Shown piece after piece: positions 22,477-31,690 of a stretch of DNA of 34,003 nucleotides. Made by a program: the position numbers and the translations under genes. Location: positions 1-34,003 of the forward strand of contig JANQJG010000032.1 of the NCBI GenBank assembly GCA_028281785.1, read 5' to 3'. The notes under the pieces are model-generated. The model was not told where the DNA came from and did not search any database. It saw only the letters and a program-made list of their open reading frames with translations. The first letter of the stretch is position 1. Each line of letters opens with the position of its first letter. The stretch is from Rhodospirillales bacterium (GTDB taxonomy: Bacteria; Pseudomonadota; Alphaproteobacteria; Rhodospirillales; Shumkoniaceae).

Positions 22477-24412
22477 GTATGGCGAGGCCCGCTGGCGGAA
22501 GCGGAAAGTCGCCCAACACGCGTTCGCCCGTCAGACCGAAACAGGCCGGATCGGCAGGTTCAGCTTCATAGTTGAAGACGAAGCGGAAGCGCCCGGCATC
22601 GCGAACGCGTAAACCGTCCGGTAGATCGAGGGTTTCAAGCCCCGCTTTAGCACAGATGGCGCGAAGCAGTCTTGTCGCTGCGTCCCGGTCAGGCCGCCCG
22701 GCGACATAGCGCAGTGCTCCCTGGGCGACTAGCGCGGCGTGGCCGTCCGCTGTCGTTTCTACGATGTGAGCTCGGGATCCGACCTCTACGAACTCCCGCC
22801 AGCCCTTGAAAGTACCGCCGTTCTTCAACGGGACGGGTGCATCCGACGGGAGGGTTTCGACGTGGGTCACCTTCATGTCAAGGAGATCAGGGATATTCGG
22901 AGGAAGTGTTGGCGGGATGGAGAAGTGCTCCGTTTTCGAGCCGGTTCTCGGGCCGATCAAGGCAATACCTTTGTAGCTTCGGAGCGCTTCAACGAATGGA
23001 GCCCTCCAATGCATCAGTCCCGGTACGACGACGAGGGCATAGGTCGACAAATCGTCCCCGTCGGGCGACAGAATTTCGACCGACAGGCCGAACCGGCGGA
23101 GGATCTGGTAGCTCTCAAAAACCAGGGAGAAGTAGTCGAAGTCTCTTCCCTGCGGTTGGGTCCGCCACGCCCAATCGGACTCATAGTCAAATACCAATGC
23201 GACCGGTACAGGGCCCGTGTCGACCTCGGGGGCGAGCGCGAGCTCACGCGCCACGGCCTGGACGTCGGCCAGCCCTTGTGCGGCCACGGAGTCGGGGCGC
23301 AAGAGACCCGTATGCATCTGTTCCTGCGCGAATGGCGCCTGCCGCCAACGAAAGAAACTGACCGCCTCCGCCCCGTGAGCAAAGGCCTCCCACGCCCATA
23401 GCCGCAACATGCCGTCCAAGGGCGCGGGATTGTAGGGGGCCCAGTTCACCGGCCCTGGCTGTTGCTCCATGACCCACCAGCGTCCCTTGCCGACGGCGCG
23501 ATAAAGATCGTGATGAAAGGCCTGAAAGTCCGGATCGCCCTGGCGCAAGAATCGGCGTTTCCAGGCCGAGTCTCTGCCGGTGCCTTCGGCGAGAAAGCCA
23601 AGCGGATAGCTGTCCCATGCCGCAAAATCCAGATCGGCGCCGACCCGGTAGTGATCGAATTCCGCAGTCCGTCCCAAATAGTTGTGGATAATCGGACGGT
23701 CGGGGCTCAGTGTCCGGATGATTTCCACCTGAACCTTGTTGAACGCGACCACCTGATCCGAGGAATACCGGCGGAAGTCCAACAGATGAGCGGGATTGGG
23801 CTCGGTCACGGTCAGATTGGGCAGGCCGATGTCGTCGAAGCTCTCGTACTCCATGGACCAAAAGACGTTACCCCAGGCTTTGTTAAGTCGGTCCACTGTG
23901 CCGTATCTGGCACGTAACCAAGCCACAAATCCGGCTTTCGCTGCGGCCGAATAGGACAGAACCGTGTCGTGACAACCGTACTCGTTGTCCGTCTGCCACG
24001 CCGCCACATGGGGGTTGCCACCGTAACGTTCGGCAAGGGCCCGCGTGATCCGGGCGCATTCCTCGCGGTAACCCCGATGGCTGAAGCAATAATGCCGTCG
24101 CGATCCGAACCCTCGCTCGCGCCTCCCGGCATCGACGGCCAGCATATCGGGGTGCCGCGTCAGCATCCAGCGTGGCGGCGTGGCCGTCGGGGTGCAGAGC
24201 ACCACCTTGAGTCCACGACGTCCCAAGGTTTCGATCGCCCGGTCCAGCCAATCAAAGTCGAAACTGTTCGGCTTGGGTTCCAGGCGCGACCAAGCGAACT
24301 CGCAGATCCGAACCCAACTCAAGCCGGCGTCCGCCATAAGTGCGGCGTCTTCCGCCCATACGGATTCCGGCCAGTGTTCAGGGTAGTAGCAGACACCGAG
24401 CGCGCGTTTCAT
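22457..24412 (-). CDS. Beta-galactosidase, glycoside hydrolase family 42
   Basis: This enzyme of 651 residues hydrolyses terminal beta-galactosides. GH42 features: LGVCYYPEHWPESVW at the start, acid/base Glu 144 in WQTDNEYGCHD, nucleophile Glu 316 in WVMEQQPGPVNW, the trimerisation/Rossmann-like domain from about 390 and a small C-terminal beta domain ending LPPAGLAILKRQLP. No signal peptide is present, so it acts in the cytoplasm on imported galactosides. ATG 24412 matches the family start; an in-frame TTG at 24430 would add six residues and overlap the stop of the alpha-galactosidase gene upstream, suggesting translational coupling either way. It is the last gene of the minus-strand galactoside operon. 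Confidence 0.94.
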   Translation of the reverse strand: MKRALGVCYYPEHWPESVWAEDAALMADAGLSWVRICEFAWSRLEPKPNSFDFDWLDRAIETLGRRGLKVVLCTPTATPPRWMLTRHPDMLAVDAGRRERGFGSRRHYCFSHRGYREECARITRALAERYGGNPHVAAWQTDNEYGCHDTVLSYSAAAKAGFVAWLRARYGTVDRLNKAWGNVFWSMEYESFDDIGLPNLTVTEPNPAHLLDFRRYSSDQVVAFNKVQVEIIRTLSPDRPIIHNYLGRTAEFDHYRVGADLDFAAWDSYPLGFLAEGTGRDSAWKRRFLRQGDPDFQAFHHDLYRAVGKGRWWVMEQQPGPVNWAPYNPAPLDGMLRLWAWEAFAHGAEAVSFFRWRQAPFAQEQMHTGLLRPDSVAAQGLADVQAVARELALAPEVDTGPVPVALVFDYESDWAWRTQPQGRDFDYFSLVFESYQILRRFGLSVEILSPDGDDLSTYALVVVPGLMHWRAPFVEALRSYKGIALIGPRTGSKTEHFSIPPTLPPNIPDLLDMKVTHVETLPSDAPVPLKNGGTFKGWREFVEVGSRAHIVETTADGHAALVAQGALRYVAGRPDRDAATRLLRAICAKAGLETLDLPDGLRVRDAGRFRFVFNYEAEPADPACFGLTGERVLGDFPLPPAGLAILKRQLP

Positions 24413-24426
24413 CGGGGCATCGTCAT

Positions 24427-26553
24427 TCAAGAGTTCAGCATCTCACCTTCGACGACCCACATGATGGCCGGCAGGGCAGGAGGTAAGTGGATTCCAGCCC
24501 CAATCAAAGCGGCGCCGGATAGGACGGGTCCGCCGTCACTCAGGTAGGGCGGCTTGAAATCCCGGCTCAAGTTGGGTCGAATATCTTCCTGATTGATGAG
24601 GCGTAGGCGGTAACGGGCATCCGGATTCAGCCCGGTGAGCCGAACCGGTCGGGTCGACGAACGCGCCGAGGCGGCCGTTTGCCCGACGAACAGAACGAAA
24701 CGCTCCTTCCCGACCGATACCGTCATTTCGGCGATCACCGCGTCGTCCAGGCTGTCGAGGCGATGAAGGCGCCCCGCAAACGTCCAGTCACGATTTGCCT
24801 TCCACCACGCCGTGATACGCGCAAGGGTTCCGGCCTCTTCCTCGGTCAATTCGCGAGGATCCATCTCGAATCCCATATGTCTCGTGGCTGCTGTCCAGGC
24901 ACGAAACGCCATGGGGAGGACGCGGCCCGAGGTATGACACACGCGCGGCCCGACATGGGAGCCAATGATTTCCGGCGGCAGGAAAAGGGCAGCCTCGGAC
25001 TGCATGCGTAGGCGCTCCAAGGCATCGTTGGAATCCGACAGCCAAATCCGGTGGGTGTGCGACAGCACGCCGAAGTCGATCCGCCCGCCGCCAGACGCAC
25101 AGCTTTCGATTTCCAAGGACGCATGAGTCTTCCGCAACCGGTCGACCAATGCGTAAAAGGCTTGTGTCTGCCGAGCCGTCCCAGCGATGAGCGGACGGTT
25201 GTGGTCCCATTTCAAATAGTCGATGCGGTACTCGCGCAAGAGAGCATCTATACGGGAGAATAGATGCGCAGATACCTCGGGGCGGGTCAAATCGAGCAGG
25301 TATTGGTGCCGCCCGCTTAGCTGGCCTTCGGCCATCCCGCCAAGCACCCAATCCGGATGAGCGCGATAGAGCTCGCTGTCGGCATTGATCATCTCCGGCT
25401 CGACCCAAAGCCCGAAGCTCATGCCCAAGTCCTCGATATGATCGATTAACGGTCCCAGTCCTTCCGGGTATTTTCCCCGATCCAAGACCCAATCGCCGAG
25501 CCCAGCGGTATCGTCAGTTCGTCCCCGAAACCACCCGTCGTCGAGGACAAACCGCTCTGCGCCCAAGGCCGCGGCCTTCGTCGCGATGTCCTTTAGAGTC
25601 TTGATATCGTGATCGAAATAGATTGCTTCCCAGCAATTGTAGTGGACGGGGCGGGGCCGATCCGGGGTTGGGAATCGGACCACATGCTTTCGCGCATGTC
25701 GATGGAACGCGGCCATGACGCCGTTGGCGCCCTCCGTCGAAAACGTCGCGAACAAGGGTGGTGTTGCGTAACTACCGTCCGCCGAGAGAATGACTTCACC
25801 GGGTCTCAGGAACGCTCCCATCTGGACTTGACGGCGGCCGTCTGGAAGTTCTTCGGCGAAACCGCGGTGCCCGCCGGACCACCCCAGATGCAGGGCGTAG
25901 ACGTCGCCGGATGTGTTACCCGCGCCTTTGGCCGGCAGCATCATACCGGGAAAGTGTGCGTGTCCGGTCCGGCCTTCCCGAGACTCTCGGACGTGGACGC
26001 CGACGTTCCACGGCGTTTCCTGCGCTTGGAATTCTCCTAGCCATCGGCCGGTGAAATCCACGATCCGATCCACGCGGTCGGCGACGGGAAATGCACAAGC
26101 GCCCAGCCAATTCAGCCTTAGGCCGGGCTCACCCGCTTCCAAACAGGCCGATGCCATGACCATGTCAGTGTCGGCGAAGACCTCCAACGTCTGGACGAGC
26201 TTGAGTCCGGTTTCGGCACACTCCAACCGGAAGGTCAAGGCCTCGGATGATTGCTCCGCATCGGAAATCGAAAACCGTGGCAACAAGGTGCGGCCTTCGA
26301 GGTCGGTACCGGTGAAACCGGGACGTCCGAGCCAGCCTCGGCGTTCCTCGGGACAGATCGAAAGCGGCGCGTAGCGATCGAGTAGGGAACGGGGGGCCGC
26401 ACGTCGCTGCATCTGCGCCAAAGCGTCAAGGTCCTCGCCCACGGGCAATGGCGCGCCCCAATAGAGGCATTCAGGCGTTTCCGTGCCGTCTCGTGAGGCA
26501 AAGATCAGTGTCTGCGCAGGACTATCCAACCGCCAACTGCGCGGTCGGTTCAC
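24427..26553 (-). CDS. Alpha-galactosidase, glycoside hydrolase family 36
   Basis: This 708-residue enzyme removes terminal alpha-galactose from melibiose- or raffinose-type sugars. GH36 features: an N-terminal beta-supersandwich, NCWEAIYFDHD, ERFVLDDGWF, SFGLWVEPEMIN, the nucleophile Asp 450 in DYLKWDHNRP, the SCASGGGR loop and the acid/base Asp near 507 in WLSDSNDA. No signal peptide, so it is cytoplasmic. The start is taken as GTG at 26553, which overlaps the stop of the MalG-type permease gene (GTGA). The open frame runs 64 codons further back, but that part is the shadow of the permease. It is closely coupled to importer C, which presumably supplies its substrate. Confidence 0.94.
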   Translation of the reverse strand: MNRPRSWRLDSPAQTLIFASRDGTETPECLYWGAPLPVGEDLDALAQMQRRAAPRSLLDRYAPLSICPEERRGWLGRPGFTGTDLEGRTLLPRFSISDAEQSSEALTFRLECAETGLKLVQTLEVFADTDMVMASACLEAGEPGLRLNWLGACAFPVADRVDRIVDFTGRWLGEFQAQETPWNVGVHVRESREGRTGHAHFPGMMLPAKGAGNTSGDVYALHLGWSGGHRGFAEELPDGRRQVQMGAFLRPGEVILSADGSYATPPLFATFSTEGANGVMAAFHRHARKHVVRFPTPDRPRPVHYNCWEAIYFDHDIKTLKDIATKAAALGAERFVLDDGWFRGRTDDTAGLGDWVLDRGKYPEGLGPLIDHIEDLGMSFGLWVEPEMINADSELYRAHPDWVLGGMAEGQLSGRHQYLLDLTRPEVSAHLFSRIDALLREYRIDYLKWDHNRPLIAGTARQTQAFYALVDRLRKTHASLEIESCASGGGRIDFGVLSHTHRIWLSDSNDALERLRMQSEAALFLPPEIIGSHVGPRVCHTSGRVLPMAFRAWTAATRHMGFEMDPRELTEEEAGTLARITAWWKANRDWTFAGRLHRLDSLDDAVIAEMTVSVGKERFVLFVGQTAASARSSTRPVRLTGLNPDARYRLRLINQEDIRPNLSRDFKPPYLSDGGPVLSGAALIGAGIHLPPALPAIMWVVEGEMLNS

Positions 26554-27398
26554 TTCACGGCCCCCAGGGTTAACCCGGCGATGAAGTGACGTTGCAGCAG
26601 GAAGAACATCGCAACAGGCGGCAATGCGGCGACGATGGAACCCGCCGATACCAAGTGCCACGACGCTATCCACTGGCCATTCAGAGAGTACAGCCCCGCC
26701 GTCACCGGCATGGCGTGTTCCCCTTGCACCAGCACCGTTGCCCAAAAGTAGTCATTCCAAATGAAAGTGAAGATCAATACGGCTAACGCAGCAATGGCCG
26801 GACGCATCAACGGCAGTACGATGAACCAGAAGATCCTGAGTTCGCTCACACCCTCGACTCGCGCAGCCTCAATCAACGCTTTCGGTAGTGCGCGGATGAA
26901 GTTCCGCATGAACAGCGTACAAAACCCGGTTTGGAAGGCGATATGAAACAAAACGAGGCCGGTGACCGTATCGTACATCCCCATTTTCAGGGTGAGGTCG
27001 CGTACCGGGACCATCAGAATCTGGAACGGCACGAAGTTCCCCGCGACGAACATGAAAAAGATCAGAAGATTGGCCTTGAAGCGATAGACGCCCAAGGCGA
27101 AGCCGGTCAGGCACGATAGCGCCACCGCACCGATCACGGTCGGGATCGTCACCTTGAACGAATTTAGGATGAACGCGGCGATGGGCGAGTTTTGGAACAC
27201 CGCCATGTAGTTCTCGACAAGAAAGATCCCCTGCGGCCAGCCCCAATAGTTGCCCGCGGCGATATCGCCGGCGGAACGGATCGAGGTAAGCATCACGGCC
27301 AGCAACGGAATCAGCCAGATGAAAAGGCTAACAGGCAGACCGAACATGTAGATCGTGCGAACGGACGGGCGGGCTCTGGCGATGGGGGTCGGAAACAT
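26550..27398 (-). CDS. CUT1 sugar ABC transporter permease, MalG type, system C
   Basis: This 282-residue inner-membrane permease has the usual six-segment MalG layout, beginning at about residue 17 (TIYMFGLPVSLFIWLIPLLAV), with the EAA loop EAARVEGVSELRIFWFIVLP in the last third and a C-terminus GLTLGAVK. The start shares one base with the stop of the MalF-type permease (TGATG), indicating translational coupling, and its stop overlaps the alpha-galactosidase start. It forms the channel of the galactoside importer together with the MalF-type subunit. Confidence 0.95.
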   Translation of the reverse strand: MFPTPIARARPSVRTIYMFGLPVSLFIWLIPLLAVMLTSIRSAGDIAAGNYWGWPQGIFLVENYMAVFQNSPIAAFILNSFKVTIPTVIGAVALSCLTGFALGVYRFKANLLIFFMFVAGNFVPFQILMVPVRDLTLKMGMYDTVTGLVLFHIAFQTGFCTLFMRNFIRALPKALIEAARVEGVSELRIFWFIVLPLMRPAIAALAVLIFTFIWNDYFWATVLVQGEHAMPVTAGLYSLNGQWIASWHLVSAGSIVAALPPVAMFFLLQRHFIAGLTLGAVK

Positions 27399-28306
27399 CA
27401 GCGGCCTTCCCTCTCTTGGCGGTACATGCTCCAGAGAAAGCCGGAGATGTAAACCATCATGATCACGAAGAGGACCACGGCGATCGCGGCCCCGTATCCC
27501 ATGCGAAAGCCGTATTCGGAGAGCGCCTGCTCATACATGTAATAGGCCAGCACCCGGCTCGACCCGTAAGGCCCGCCATCGGTCATGATCGACACCAGGT
27601 CGAAAGAGCGGAGCGCGCCGATCACCGTGACGACGACGGCGATGAACGTCGCCGGGCGAAGCTGGGGCAACACCACATGCCAGAGCATCCGCCAGCCCTT
27701 CGCGCCGTCGAGGCGGCCGGCTTCAATCTGTTCGGGGTCTACGGCGTTCAGACCCGTGAGATACAAGATCATGCAATACGCCGTCTGCGGCCAAAGGCCG
27801 GCGAAGATGATGCCATAGGTGACGTAGCGCTCGTCGGCGAGAACGGCGAGCGGCTGGAACCCGAAGGTTTTGAATATCAAGGCCAGGAGCCCGAAAGTCG
27901 GGTCGTAAAACCAGGCGAAGACCAAGCCGACGACCACCTGGCTGATGACGAACGGAAAGAAGAAAAGGGATTTTACCAACCGGATCCCGAACACCGTTTG
28001 GTTCAGGAACAAAGACATGAACAGACCGGCGGGAACGGCGAGCATGTAGAACAAAAGCCAGAGTAGGTTGTTAATTAAAGACGTGTAGAACGCTTCGTCG
28101 TCAAGTAATTCGATATAATTTTCAATGCCGATGAAAGTCTTTTCGCCGATGCCGTCCCAATCGTAGAGACTGATCTCCATGGACTGGAAGATCGGAATGA
28201 TGACGTAAACCGCGAACATGAAAACGCCGGGCGCCAAGAAGATCCACGGCGCGATGCGGCGCTGGTTTTGGTGCCAATAGCTCTTACCTGCTATGGAGTC
28301 CGCCAT
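27398..28306 (-). CDS. CUT1 sugar ABC transporter permease, MalF type, system C
   Basis: This 302-residue permease has a first membrane helix at about residues 18-38 (WIFLAPGVFMFAVYVIIPIF), the usual periplasmic loop with IENYIELLDDEAF, and the EAA loop EAGRLDGAKGWRMLWHVVLP. A GGPYGSSRVLAYYMYEQA segment follows. It is of normal length. A 75-base gap with a strong hairpin separates it from the binding-protein gene upstream. It pairs with the MalG-type permease encoded immediately after it. Confidence 0.95.
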   Translation of the reverse strand: MADSIAGKSYWHQNQRRIAPWIFLAPGVFMFAVYVIIPIFQSMEISLYDWDGIGEKTFIGIENYIELLDDEAFYTSLINNLLWLLFYMLAVPAGLFMSLFLNQTVFGIRLVKSLFFFPFVISQVVVGLVFAWFYDPTFGLLALIFKTFGFQPLAVLADERYVTYGIIFAGLWPQTAYCMILYLTGLNAVDPEQIEAGRLDGAKGWRMLWHVVLPQLRPATFIAVVVTVIGALRSFDLVSIMTDGGPYGSSRVLAYYMYEQALSEYGFRMGYGAAIAVVLFVIMMVYISGFLWSMYRQEREGR

Positions 28307-28344
28307 GTGTTCGCACCCCTTGGTCTATGCCTCGACACATAAGG

Positions 28345-28368
28345 CCCGGGCGGCGGATGCCGCCCGGG
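28345..28368 (-). promoter_or_regulatory. Intercistronic hairpin between binding protein and permease genes (system C)
   Basis: CCCGGGCGGC and GCCGCCCGGG form a perfect ten-pair stem closed by the four-base loop GGAT. It lies 13 bases after the end of the binding-protein gene. It is not followed by a T-run on the minus strand, so it more likely protects the upstream message or attenuates transcription into the permease genes. Confidence 0.7.
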
Positions 28369-28381
28369 GGATTGGACCAAC

Positions 28382-29617
28382 TCACTTGTAGACGCGCGCG
28401 CGAACTTTCTCGAGCCGCTTCAAGATGCGGTCAATGTTCTTGGGCTTGACCATGAATTCTTGGAAGCCTTCCATGCCCGCCTTTGCCATAGCTGCGGGAG
28501 CATCGCGATCATAAAACTGCGCCAAGGCATAGGCATTGCTCAGCATCTCGAAGCCTTGCGCCAGGAACTTGTCGTCGGGCCGCTCTGACTGGCTGTTGAC
28601 GGGCAGCTGTCCCAATATCCTGTTCATTTCCGTCTGCACCTCGGCCCTGGCGAGATAGGCGAGAAACTTCTTCGCGTCGGCCTTGTTTGGAGCATTGGAC
28701 GGAATGTGCAAGGTGTCCGTGGGGGCGTCTTCCGCCATCGGAATGCCCGGGGTGATCGCCGGGAACTGCATGAAGCCCAGTTGATCTTCTTTCAAACCAG
28801 CGTTTTTCATGACATCGACGGCGAAATTGCCCATCAGGTACATGGCGGCGGCGCCCCTGACGAAGAACGGAACGGCTTCCTGCCAGTCATAGGCCGCGTG
28901 GTTGTCGATATAGTAGCCCGGCTCGACCAACTCGGCCCAAAGACGGAATACCTCGACAACCCGGGGGTCATTGTAGGGGACCTTGCCGGCGGTCAGGTCC
29001 ATGTGGAACTCGTAACCGTTCGTACGCAGGTTCATGTAATCGAACCAGCCGCCGGTCGGCCACAGGGTCTTGGTGCCGATGGTGAACGGCGTAATGTCGT
29101 TTTCCTTCAGTTTCGCGCAGACGGCTTTCAGTTCTTCCCACGTCTTGGGGACTTCGAGGCCGAGCTCGTCGAAGATATCCTGACGATAGTAGATGCCCCA
29201 CTGATAATAGGTATAGGGCACGCCCCACTTCTTGCCGTCGATGGTCATGGAAGCGGCGGCCGATTTAAGCGTTTCATCCAGATTGTTGTTCTCCCAGACG
29301 CTGGTAACGTCTTCGAACAGTCCGGCCTCGACGAACGGCGCCATGCGGTTGCCGGCATACCAGGCCGCCACGTCCGGCGGTTCGGCCGTCAGAAAGTTAC
29401 GGATCGAGGTTTTGTACCCTTCGTGATCGAAGTTGTTCCACTTCACTGTCACGTCCGGATGGGCTTTTTGGAAACCGTCGATCAGCGCTTGCATGGCGGC
29501 TTTGGGCGCCGGATCCGACGTATCCGAGTTGAGGACAATCTCGCCGGACTGGGCCGAGGCGGCGCTCAGGCACCCGAGCATCGCACCGGCCAATACGGCG
29601 GTGAGTTTTCTTTTCAT
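28382..29617 (-). CDS. Periplasmic galactoside-binding protein of CUT1 ABC importer, system C
   Basis: This 411-residue binding protein begins with a signal peptide (MKRKLTAVLAGAMLGCLSAASAQS). A mature family 1 solute-binding protein follows (GFQKAHPDVTVKWNNFDHEGYKTSIRNFL region, KKWGVPYTYYQWGIYYR, GAAAMYLMGNFAVDVMK, PNKADAKKFLAYL). AGGGAGC just upstream supports ATG 29617. It is the first gene of an operon continuing with two permeases, an alpha- and a beta-galactosidase, so alpha- or beta-galactosides are the likely ligands. The cysteine in the signal region is not followed by a clear lipobox spacing, so I favour a free periplasmic form. Confidence 0.95.
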   Translation of the reverse strand: MKRKLTAVLAGAMLGCLSAASAQSGEIVLNSDTSDPAPKAAMQALIDGFQKAHPDVTVKWNNFDHEGYKTSIRNFLTAEPPDVAAWYAGNRMAPFVEAGLFEDVTSVWENNNLDETLKSAAASMTIDGKKWGVPYTYYQWGIYYRQDIFDELGLEVPKTWEELKAVCAKLKENDITPFTIGTKTLWPTGGWFDYMNLRTNGYEFHMDLTAGKVPYNDPRVVEVFRLWAELVEPGYYIDNHAAYDWQEAVPFFVRGAAAMYLMGNFAVDVMKNAGLKEDQLGFMQFPAITPGIPMAEDAPTDTLHIPSNAPNKADAKKFLAYLARAEVQTEMNRILGQLPVNSQSERPDDKFLAQGFEMLSNAYALAQFYDRDAPAAMAKAGMEGFQEFMVKPKNIDRILKRLEKVRARVYK

Positions 29618-29673
29618 GACGGAGCTCCCTTTACGTGGCCACGAACTCAATGAGTGCGTTGACGCGTTCTCAT

Positions 29674-29690
29674 GTTCCAATAAATGGAAC
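29674..29690. promoter_or_regulatory. IclR-type operator 1 in the galactoside divergent promoter
   Basis: GTTCCA and TGGAAC are perfect six-base arms around ATAAA. The core TTCCA-N5-TGGAA resembles known IclR-family sites. It lies between the binding-protein gene and the IclR-type regulator, 57 bases from the former's start. Confidence 0.65.
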
Positions 29691-29692
29691 TT

Positions 29693-29711
29693 ATTTTCAT
29701 TAGTTGAAAAT
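29693..29711. promoter_or_regulatory. IclR-type operator 2 in the galactoside divergent promoter
   Basis: ATTTTCA and TGAAAAT are perfect seven-base arms around TTAGT. With operator 1 it shares the pattern TTYCA-N5-TGRAA, and the two centres (29682 and 29702) are 20 bp apart, about two helical turns. Two dimers, or one tetramer, could bind on the same face of the DNA. Confidence 0.65.
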
Positions 29712-29757
29712 GATGGCCCCGTCGGCTATGTTTTGTCAAGGTAGATTCGGAACGCAG

Positions 29758-30573
29758 ATGATCCATTCCAGTGACCTCAAACCACAAAAACAGGTGGCGA
29801 GAGAGCCCGGAGACGGCGCTCTCACCAAGGGGTTGGCGATACTGGACCGGGTTGCGCAGGCCGAGACTCCCATGCGTTTCGTGTCGCTCCTGGCGGAGAC
29901 CCCGTATCCCAAGGCGACCCTCCATAGATTACTGCGCATGCTGACCAAGGAACGGATGCTGGCCTACGATCCCGTCAGCCAGACGTATCGCGTCGGCCCA
30001 CGCGTTATTCGGCTGGCGTATTCAGCTTGGAACAACTCAGGTTTGGTCGAGGCCGCCCGCCCAGCTTTGGATCGAATTGCAGACGCAATCGACGGAACGT
30101 TGCGGTTGTCACAGCTCGACGGTGGGCAGGTCCTCTATCTGGACAGAAGAGCAAGTCCAACTGCCGCTTTTATGAATACGGGCGCCGGCAAGGTGGAGCC
30201 AGCCTATTGCACCGCGGCGGGCAAGGCCATGTTGGCGTTCCTGGATCGAGGCTCTCTCTCGAACGCACTCATGCAACAGGCGTTTCATCTCTACACGCCG
30301 AACACGCTCAAATGTGCGGCCTCACTCGAGGATCAGTTGGAGACGGTTCGGCTTCAGGGCTATGCCCGGGATCACGAGGAGTACGAATACGGCATCGTCA
30401 GCGTTGCCGTTCCGGTCCGCCTGACGGACGGCACGTTGTATGGGGCGCTGTCGGTAACTGGGTCCCTTCATCTGACGTCGATGAAGGAACTGGAGACTCA
30501 TGTTCCGCAGTTGACGGAAGCGGCGCTCGAAGTCGCCGGGGAAGCGCGCATTCGCATGACTCCGGGGCTGTGA
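29758..30573 (+). CDS. IclR-family transcriptional regulator
   Basis: This regulator of about 271 residues has an N-terminal winged helix ([47 protein letters not shown]) and a GAF-like effector domain ([56 protein letters not shown]). IclR proteins bind as dimers of dimers, which fits the twin operators just upstream. ATG 29758 is chosen because earlier in-frame starts (29704 TTG, 29710, 29728) would place translation inside operator 2 or lack a ribosome-binding site; it remains the least certain point. It is divergent from the binding protein and leads ATPase, galT and galK, so it probably controls both arms in response to galactose or a derivative. Confidence 0.92.
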   Translation: MIHSSDLKPQKQVAREPGDGALTKGLAILDRVAQAETPMRFVSLLAETPYPKATLHRLLRMLTKERMLAYDPVSQTYRVGPRVIRLAYSAWNNSGLVEAARPALDRIADAIDGTLRLSQLDGGQVLYLDRRASPTAAFMNTGAGKVEPAYCTAAGKAMLAFLDRGSLSNALMQQAFHLYTPNTLKCAASLEDQLETVRLQGYARDHEEYEYGIVSVAVPVRLTDGTLYGALSVTGSLHLTSMKELETHVPQLTEAALEVAGEARIRMTPGL

Positions 30574-30601
30574 TGCCGGGCGGGTTAGGAGGGACGGGGC
30601 T

Positions 30602-31687
30602 ATGACACAAGTGACGCTGCGCGGGGCGCTAAAGCGTTTCGGCGACGTCCAGGTCATCCACGGCGTGGACCTGGATATTGGCGACGGGGAGTTTTGCGTC
30701 TTTGTCGGACCGTCGGGCTGCGGCAAATCGACTTTGCTGCGCATGATCGCGGGGCTTGAAGACGTCACAGAAGGCGAAATCAAAATCGGCGACACGGTCG
30801 TCAACGATGTCGATCCTGCGGCGCGCGGTGTCGCCATGGTCTTCCAGACCTACGCGCTCTATCCGCACATGACCGTCGAAGAGAACATGGGCTTCGGGTT
30901 ACGCATGACCGGCTGGCCCAAGGGCCAGATCAGTGAGCGGGTGCAGAAAGCCGCGTCGATCCTGCAGTTGGAAAACCTCCTCAAGCGCAAGCCGAAGGCA
31001 CTGTCCGGCGGCCAACGCCAACGTGTCGCCATCGGCCGCGCCATCGTTCGCGATCCCAAGGTGTTTCTGTTCGACGAACCCCTTTCCAACCTGGATGCCG
31101 AGCTTCGCGTCGCGATGCGAGTCGAAATCGCCCGACTCCATCATGAACTGTCGACCGCGACGATGATCTACGTGACCCACGATCAGATCGAAGCGATGAC
31201 GCTTGCCGATAAGATCGTTGTGCTGCGGGACGGGCTTGTCGAACAAGTAGGATCGCCTTTGAACCTCTACGATAATCCGGATAACCAGTTCGTTGCCGGG
31301 TTCATCGGCTCGCCGCGGATGAACTTCTTCGCCGCAAAGGCAGGGGAGACGAGCGGCGAAGGAACGGTTGTTTCCCTGAACGGGTTCGACGGCATTCAGG
31401 TGACGGTTCCGCTCAAGGAGCAACGGCCGGCACCCGGTTCGCCGCTCATGCTCGGTATCCGACCGGAACACTTCTCGGGGGCCGGCGCGGTGTCGCTGCC
31501 GGTGGTCGTCGAGGTTGCCGAGCATTTGGGGGGAGCCTCATTGATCCATGCCAAAGGTGGCCAAGGGGACACCATGGTCATTCAAAGCGATTCCAGCCGC
31601 TCGGTAAAAGCGGGAGATTCCATAGCGGCGCGTTTCGACGTCGGGCGGGTGTTTCTTTTCGACGCCGAAGAGCAGCGCCTCAGGTAG
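30602..31687 (+). CDS. CUT1 sugar ABC transporter ATPase (UgpC/MalK type), system C
   Basis: This 361-residue ATPase has Walker [10 protein letters not shown] near residues 36-44, Q-loop [14 protein letters not shown], signature [17 protein letters not shown], Walker [17 protein letters not shown], switch His in [12 protein letters not shown], and a MalK-type C-terminal domain ([29 protein letters not shown]). AGGAGG precedes the ATG. It is the ATPase missing from the minus-strand operon of importer C and is encoded divergently behind the regulator. The split places energy supply and the Leloir enzymes in one transcript and capture and hydrolysis in the other. Nothing shows that it serves only that importer; such ATPases are often shared. 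Confidence 0.95.
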   Translation: MTQVTLRGALKRFGDVQVIHGVDLDIGDGEFCVFVGPSGCGKSTLLRMIAGLEDVTEGEIKIGDTVVNDVDPAARGVAMVFQTYALYPHMTVEENMGFGLRMTGWPKGQISERVQKAASILQLENLLKRKPKALSGGQRQRVAIGRAIVRDPKVFLFDEPLSNLDAELRVAMRVEIARLHHELSTATMIYVTHDQIEAMTLADKIVVLRDGLVEQVGSPLNLYDNPDNQFVAGFIGSPRMNFFAAKAGETSGEGTVVSLNGFDGIQVTVPLKEQRPAPGSPLMLGIRPEHFSGAGAVSLPVVVEVAEHLGGASLIHAKGGQGDTMVIQSDSSRSVKAGDSIAARFDVGRVFLFDAEEQRLR

Positions 31688-31690
31688 TCA

